Below, piece after piece: positions 59,282 to 64,000 of a stretch of 64,000 nt of DNA. A program made the position numbers and the translations under genes. The DNA comes from Heterostelium album PN500 (Eukaryota > Evosea > Eumycetozoa > Acytosteliales > Acytosteliaceae). Numbering within the stretch: the stretch's first letter is position 1; every line of letters begins with the position of its first letter. The stretch spans positions 1 through 64,000 of the forward strand of contig NW_008805086.1 of the NCBI RefSeq assembly GCF_000004825.1, in the 5' to 3' direction. The notes under the pieces are model-generated. The model was not told the DNA's origin and searched no databases. It saw nothing but the letters and a program-made list of their open reading frames with translations.

Positions 59282-62200
59282 TTAAATATTCTTTTTGGTC
59301 CCTAAGGCTTCGGACAAGAAGATTTCTTCTTGAAGCTTGTGAAGAGAATGTGAAGCAACAGCCGGAGATGCACTGGATGGACGTCCAGCGTATTGGAGGT
59401 TGAATGGACGGTTGACTGATTTGAATGTTGAGTTGAAGTAGTGGTAGACGAATGACCATGGACCCATGTTCATTGGTTCCTCTTGACACCAGATGACCTT
59501 GGCATTTGGATAGTGTTGGAGTTGATCAGCAACCAAATCGAATGGGAATGGATGGAGTTGCTCGACACGAATGATGGCGGCATCCTTAACCTTGGCGGCC
59601 TCACGAGCAGCCTTCAAGAGGTAGTAGACTTGACCGGAGCAGAAAATGAGACGTTGGACCTTCTCTGGTGCAACCAAATCCTGTGGGTTCGACTCACCGT
59701 AGACACGGGTGAACGAGTTGACCTTGGTGAATTCGTCAATCGATGAGAACGACTGAGTCAAACGCAACAGCCATTTTGGCGATGCCATGATCAATGGCTT
59801 ACGGAAGTCACGGAGAACTTGACGACGGAGTGCGTGGAAATAATTGGCTGGGGTGGTGCAGTTGATGACTTGCATGTTCGAGTGTTGAGCTTGTTTGCGT
59901 TCGGCTTCTTCACGTGGTGGAATCTTGTTGGGATCACCATCGCAGAGCTGCAGGTAACGCTCTAGACGGCACGATGAATGCTCTGGACCGGCACCATCGT
60001 AACCGTGTGGCAACAACATGACCAAACCAGATTGACGCATCCACTTTTGCTCACCGGATGAGATGAATTGATCGAGGATCACTTGAGCACCGTTCGAGAA
60101 ATCACCGAATTGAGCTTCCCAGAGGATCAACGATTTTGGATTCTCCAAAGAGTAACCGAGCTCGAAACCGAGTACGGCAAACTCTGACAATGAAGAGTTG
60201 GAAACGACGTATTCGGCGGCGTCTTTCTTGAGGACGGAGCTGACGTTCTTCAATGGACAGTAGGTGGATCCGTTGTTTTGGTCATGCAAGACAGAGTGAC
60301 GATGACTGAATGTTCCACGCTCGACATCCTGACCGGACAAACGCACGTGATTACCTTCGAGGAGCAACGATCCAAATGCCAAAGCTTCGGCGGTGGCCCA
60401 ATCGAAACCGGCACCCTTTTCAAACATCTCATTCTTTTCCTTCAAAATACGTTTCAGGGTTGGATGCAGCTCGAAACCGGCTGGCACATTGCAGAGGACC
60501 TCACCTAGTGCCTTGACCTCTGGTTGGCTGATATTGGTACTCTGGACTTCGGCGAGTTGAGTGGTATTCTTTACACCGACCCAACGGTTCTCGAACCAAT
60601 CGGATGGCTTTGGAGTATACTTCATACCCTCTTGGAATCCCTTTTCATAGGCATCACGAATCACCGATCTCATCTGTTGGTATTGGTCACTGGTCAATAC
60701 TTTCTCATCGATCAATTGCTTGGAATACTTTTCCATAACTGGTGTTTGTTGTCCAATCTTGGTATACATAAGTGGTTGAGTGAATTTTGGTTGATCAGTT
60801 TCATTATGACCGAATCTATATATAAAGATGATAAATAATAATAATATTTAGTTAGTTTGATGGATTGTTGAATTTGATCAAATTATTATTATTATTATTA
60901 TTATTATTTACCTTCTATAACAAACAATATCTACAATAACATCTCTCTTGAAACGTTGTCTCCATTCGGCAGCAAGTTTACAGACACGAACTACAGCCTC
61001 AACGTCGTCACCGTTGACATGGAAAATTGGGACGTCGATGGTCTTGGCAACGTCGGTACAGTACATTGAAGATCTGGAGGAGGATGGATTGGTTGTGAAA
61101 CCGATTTGATTGTTTACAACGATGTGGATGGTACCACCGGTAGAGTAGTTGGCGAGTTTCGAAAGGTGGAGAGTCTCGTAGACTACACCTTGACCGGCAA
61201 TCGAGGCGTCACCGTGCAAGATGATGGCGAGTGCAGTGTTCTGCTCGGTGTCACCGGCGTATTGTTGCTTGGCACGGACCTTTCCTTCGACGACTGGATT
61301 TACGGCTTCCAAATGCGATGGATTGGCGACGAGCGACAAATGTATCTTGTTGCCGTTGGATGCGACGCGGTCGTATGAAGTTCCAAGATGGTACTTGACG
61401 TCACCGGTTCCAGAGTATTCTCCCTCGAGCGAGACGACACCACCGTTGAATTCGTTAAAGATGGCCTTCAGTGGCTTACGTACTACGTTGGCGAGCACGT
61501 TGAGACGACCACGATGTGGCATACCGATGACGACGTCACGCACACCCATCTCGGCAGAGTCGTCGATCATGGCCTTCATACCGGGGATCAACGATTCACA
61601 TCCGTCCAAACCGAAACGCTTGTGTGTCTTGTATTTGAGACCGAGGAAGCTCTCGAATTGGTCGGCCCAAGCGAGACGCTCAAGAATCTTGACCTTCTCG
61701 TCGTGCTTGTACTCTGGAGCCTGTGGAGTCTCGAAATTCTCACGAATCCAATCGCACATCTCTCTGTCTTGAATGTGCATGTATTCAACACCTACATTAC
61801 CGCAGTAGGTTTGCTTCAAACGTGTCAAAACCTGTCTCAATGTTGTCTGTGGTGCGTTGTTTGTCAAGAAACCAGAAATCAGTCCATCACCAACGAAAAT
61901 TGGTTTATCTAAATCTGCCTCTGTAAATCCATATCTATTTGATCAATTATAAAGAATAAGTTTATCTATTCATGATCATCATGATCATCATCATCATATC
62001 TATATACTTCTGCTACTTCTAACAACAACTACACTACAAACAACTTAAGTACTTACTTGGAGATGTTTAATTCGGGTGGTTCTGGTCTGACCATGAGATT
62101 GAGTGGATCGAGGTTGGCCATGGCATGACCACGTACTTGGTATGCACGAATCAAGAGGAGAAGACGCATGCTCTCTGAAACTTGTTTGAGATTGGCAGAT

Positions 62201-62592
62201 CCACCAGCGGTGGTGGAAGTGGCAGCAGTTGGTTGGGCGGCAGTTGGTGCGCTTGTCTGCAGAGTTGGTGGCGACATGTAGGCTTCGCCGGCTGGTGCGT
62301 CAAAGTCGGCGGATTGGAAGAACGATGCCCATGACTTGTGGACGGACGATGGATCTTTCTTCCATGCGCTGTACATGTCCTCGACGTAGACGAGTGAGGT
62401 ACCGTCGAGGAAGGTCTCAGAGAGCTCCTTACGCGACTTGGGTTGCTGTGAGAGTGGAGTACCTGGTGTTGCCGAGGCGAATGGACGAATCATTCCGATC
62501 GCCGATCTCTGTGTTGTCGATGTCCACCGTTGACTCGATGCGACAGTCAAGTTTTTCATTGACTGTCTCAATGCTTGTTGTAATGATATCAT
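59282..62592 (-). CDS. ogdh: 2-oxoglutarate dehydrogenase E1 component
   Basis: Exons (minus) 62057-62592, 60912-61934 and 59282-60815 join in frame to 1030 aa (human about 1,023). The N-terminus is a mitochondrial presequence (MISLQQALRQSMKNLTVASS, rich in Arg/Ser). Next is the FLDGTSLVYVEDMYSAWKKD motif of OGDH proteins. The catalytic half shows LGLKYKTHKRFGLDGCESLI, IGMPHRGRLNVLANV, the thiamine diphosphate site LHGDASIAGQGVVYETLHLS with VVNNQIGFTT, and exon 3 has RFGHNETDQPKFTQPLMY, SGEQKWMRQSGLVMLLPHGY and ANYFHALRRQV. The enzyme decarboxylates 2-oxoglutarate in the TCA cycle complex with E2 and E3. A Thr/Ala-rich spacer near residue 130-150 is variable. No defects seen. Confidence 0.97.
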
Positions 62593-63874
62593 TCTTATAT
62601 TATCCTATTGTTGTTGTTGTTGTTGCTATTATTATAATGATGATGATGATGATTTGACCTATCTTTTGACATTAAAGAAAGATAGAGAAAAAAAATGAAA
62701 TGAAATGAAACAATAAAAAAAAAAAAAAAAGTTTTTTGTTTTTTTTTAAAAAGTTTTTTAAACTACTATTACTTTTCTTTTTTGTTTTTAAAAGTTTGAT
62801 TTGTTTATATATATATATATATATAAATAAATATATAATATAAATAAGCTATAGTGATTTATAAATAATATATATATATATATGTTTATAGTGATATTAT
62901 TATTAGTTTTTTTTTTTTTTTAGTTTTAATATTAAACAGATAACAGTTGATGATTTAATATTAAAAAAATAAAATAAAACTCAATATATTAATTAATTGA
63001 GAGTTTAGATACTATAATTATCTGTTTGTATTTGTAAACAAGGCTAGCAAAACCTATGATTATTGTAAAAAAAAAACAAAACAAAAATAAAAAATTAGAG
63101 TTCCTTTTATGAAAAAACAACTATGTTCATCATCAACACTGGGTTGTAATACAAAACAAAAAAAATGAAATTTAAAAAAAAAATTAGTTTTTTTAAAAAA
63201 AAAAAAAATACAATAATTAGTGTTTTTTTTCATCATTTTTATGTATAAATGGAAATGAATTTAAATTAATTTTGTTTTATTAATGGTTCAAGTCTGTATG
63301 ACGCACTTTAAATGTGTAATATGTCGTTTAATTTATTCTTGTTCGTTATTTCTTAATCGATGATTATTTCAAGATATATCTTGACAAATATGAATCAAAA
63401 AGTAAAACTAGTAGTAGTAGTAGTAGTAATCAAATAAAAATAAACAAACAAACAATTAGTCAACAACCTATTAGTTCAATCATATGATAACCATACTTTT
63501 TTTTTATTCATTCTTAACAATAATATGAATGCTATTTTATTTTTTTAGTGAAAATCTTTCCGAATTGAATTTATTGGGCAATTTAGGTTGAAAAGAAAAA
63601 TGAATCCGGATTCATTAATTGTTCCAATACAATTTCCAAGTTTCAAAAACAAAAATGAATGATCAACCAGATTCTTTTCAACAAAAAGTTTTGTTTAATT
63701 TTTGTTGATTTTTTTTTTTTTTTCGTTCGGTTTTTCAATTTAGTTTAGTTTTGAAAAAATTGAATAATAATAATTTTTGGGAATCAAATCAATCTTTTTT
63801 TTTAACAATTTAGTTAGTTGTTAGTTAGTTCTTTGTTAAAGTGAATCAATTCTATTAGACAAAGCAGCGCTGCT
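62593..63874. other. Intergenic; homopolymer-rich, no gene seen
   Basis: 1.28 kb with TA-rich runs (about 62808-62885), poly-A stretches and an AGTAGTAGT-type repeat near 63411-63430. No coding frame or RNA gene was found. The region must hold promoters of the OGDH gene and of the gene at the right edge. Confidence 0.45.
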
Positions 63875-64000
63875 ATGAAGACACCAATCAAAGAAGTAAA
63901 GACTGATACCGAAAACAGAGATGGTAACAGTATCAGTCCCATTCTCAACTCGATGAAAAAGATGAGTCGTCGTCAAGATACATTGGATCTCAAAGCGATT
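63875..64000 (+). CDS. 5' end of an unidentified gene (partial)
   Basis: ATG at 63875 opens a frame that runs to the window edge: MKTPIKEVKTDTENRDGNSI, then SPILNSMKKMSRRQDTLDLK. It is polar and basic with Ser/Pro/Lys-rich composition and no signal peptide. Only 42 codons are visible, so no family can be named. Confidence 0.65.
   Translation, partial: MKTPIKEVKTDTENRDGNSISPILNSMKKMSRRQDTLDLKAI

Noticed and set aside
61221-61912. Plus-strand ORFs (174-183 codons) over OGDH
   Set aside because: Antisense to a fully conserved enzyme exon; a common effect of codon bias in this gene.

Overview
The window is nuclear DNA of a social amoeba (Dictyostelia). Evidence: AT-rich intergenic DNA full of poly-A/T runs, short GT-AG introns (about 50-130 nt), Asn/Gln homopolymers inside conserved proteins, very compact gene spacing, and dictyostelid-type families next to universal eukaryotic ones (26S proteasome Rpt2, 2-oxoglutarate dehydrogenase E1, acetyl-CoA synthetase, RNA polymerase III Rpc8/Rpc25, CPSF100, Elongin A, a CLC channel, a Rab32-type GTPase). 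The base composition is milder than Dictyostelium discoideum, so a group 2-type species (Heterostelium/Polysphondylium or relative) is my guess; the species is not proven by anything seen here.

Layout. 1-5.9 kb is an accessory region. It holds two convergent genes of virus-like character (a fibre/host-attachment-like protein and a small GIY-YIG-like protein), a cluster of inverted repeats, GC-rich islands, two decayed Tc1-type transposase ends, and two non-LTR retrotransposon (LINE) fragments. One LINE fragment has a 3' hairpin and a 60-nt poly-A tail and begins about 130 bp downstream of a tRNA-Lys(UUU) gene. 6.4-17.6 kb is ordinary dense gene space: a secreted protein with 19 CxxCxxxxCxxC repeats, a Rab32-like GTPase, RPC8, CPSF2, a small spliced gene and a SPATA20/YyaL-like protein. 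17.6-19.2 kb is gene-poor and carries one copy of a dispersed repeat.

19.2-33.5 kb (minus strand) is one giant gene for an RNF213/mysterin-like AAA+ E3-type protein of about 4,755 aa, interrupted by a single-base frame break in an A7 run. It is followed by a 168-bp MITE-like perfect hairpin, a broken ORF and the second copy of the dispersed repeat. 35.3-45.4 kb holds plus-strand genes: a Pro/Gln-rich membrane protein, a polytopic membrane protein with a frame break in an A6 run, Elongin A, acetyl-CoA synthetase and Rpt2. 45.5-62.6 kb holds mostly minus-strand genes: a CLC channel with CBS domains, a probable helical-repeat protein, a PH-PH-LIM protein, an ARM-like protein and OGDH E1. A decayed plus-strand beta-helix secreted-protein gene lies at 52-53.4 kb. 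The window ends inside the first exon of another gene.

There is no operon logic here; the conserved genes serve unrelated housekeeping roles. The parts most worth following up are the virus-like insert with its neighbouring inverted repeats, the tRNA-proximal LINE with a 3' stem-loop, the RNF213-like giant whose finger looks like an RBR RING2 rather than a canonical RING, and the Cys-repeat secreted protein. The homopolymer frame breaks look like sequencing errors until shown otherwise.
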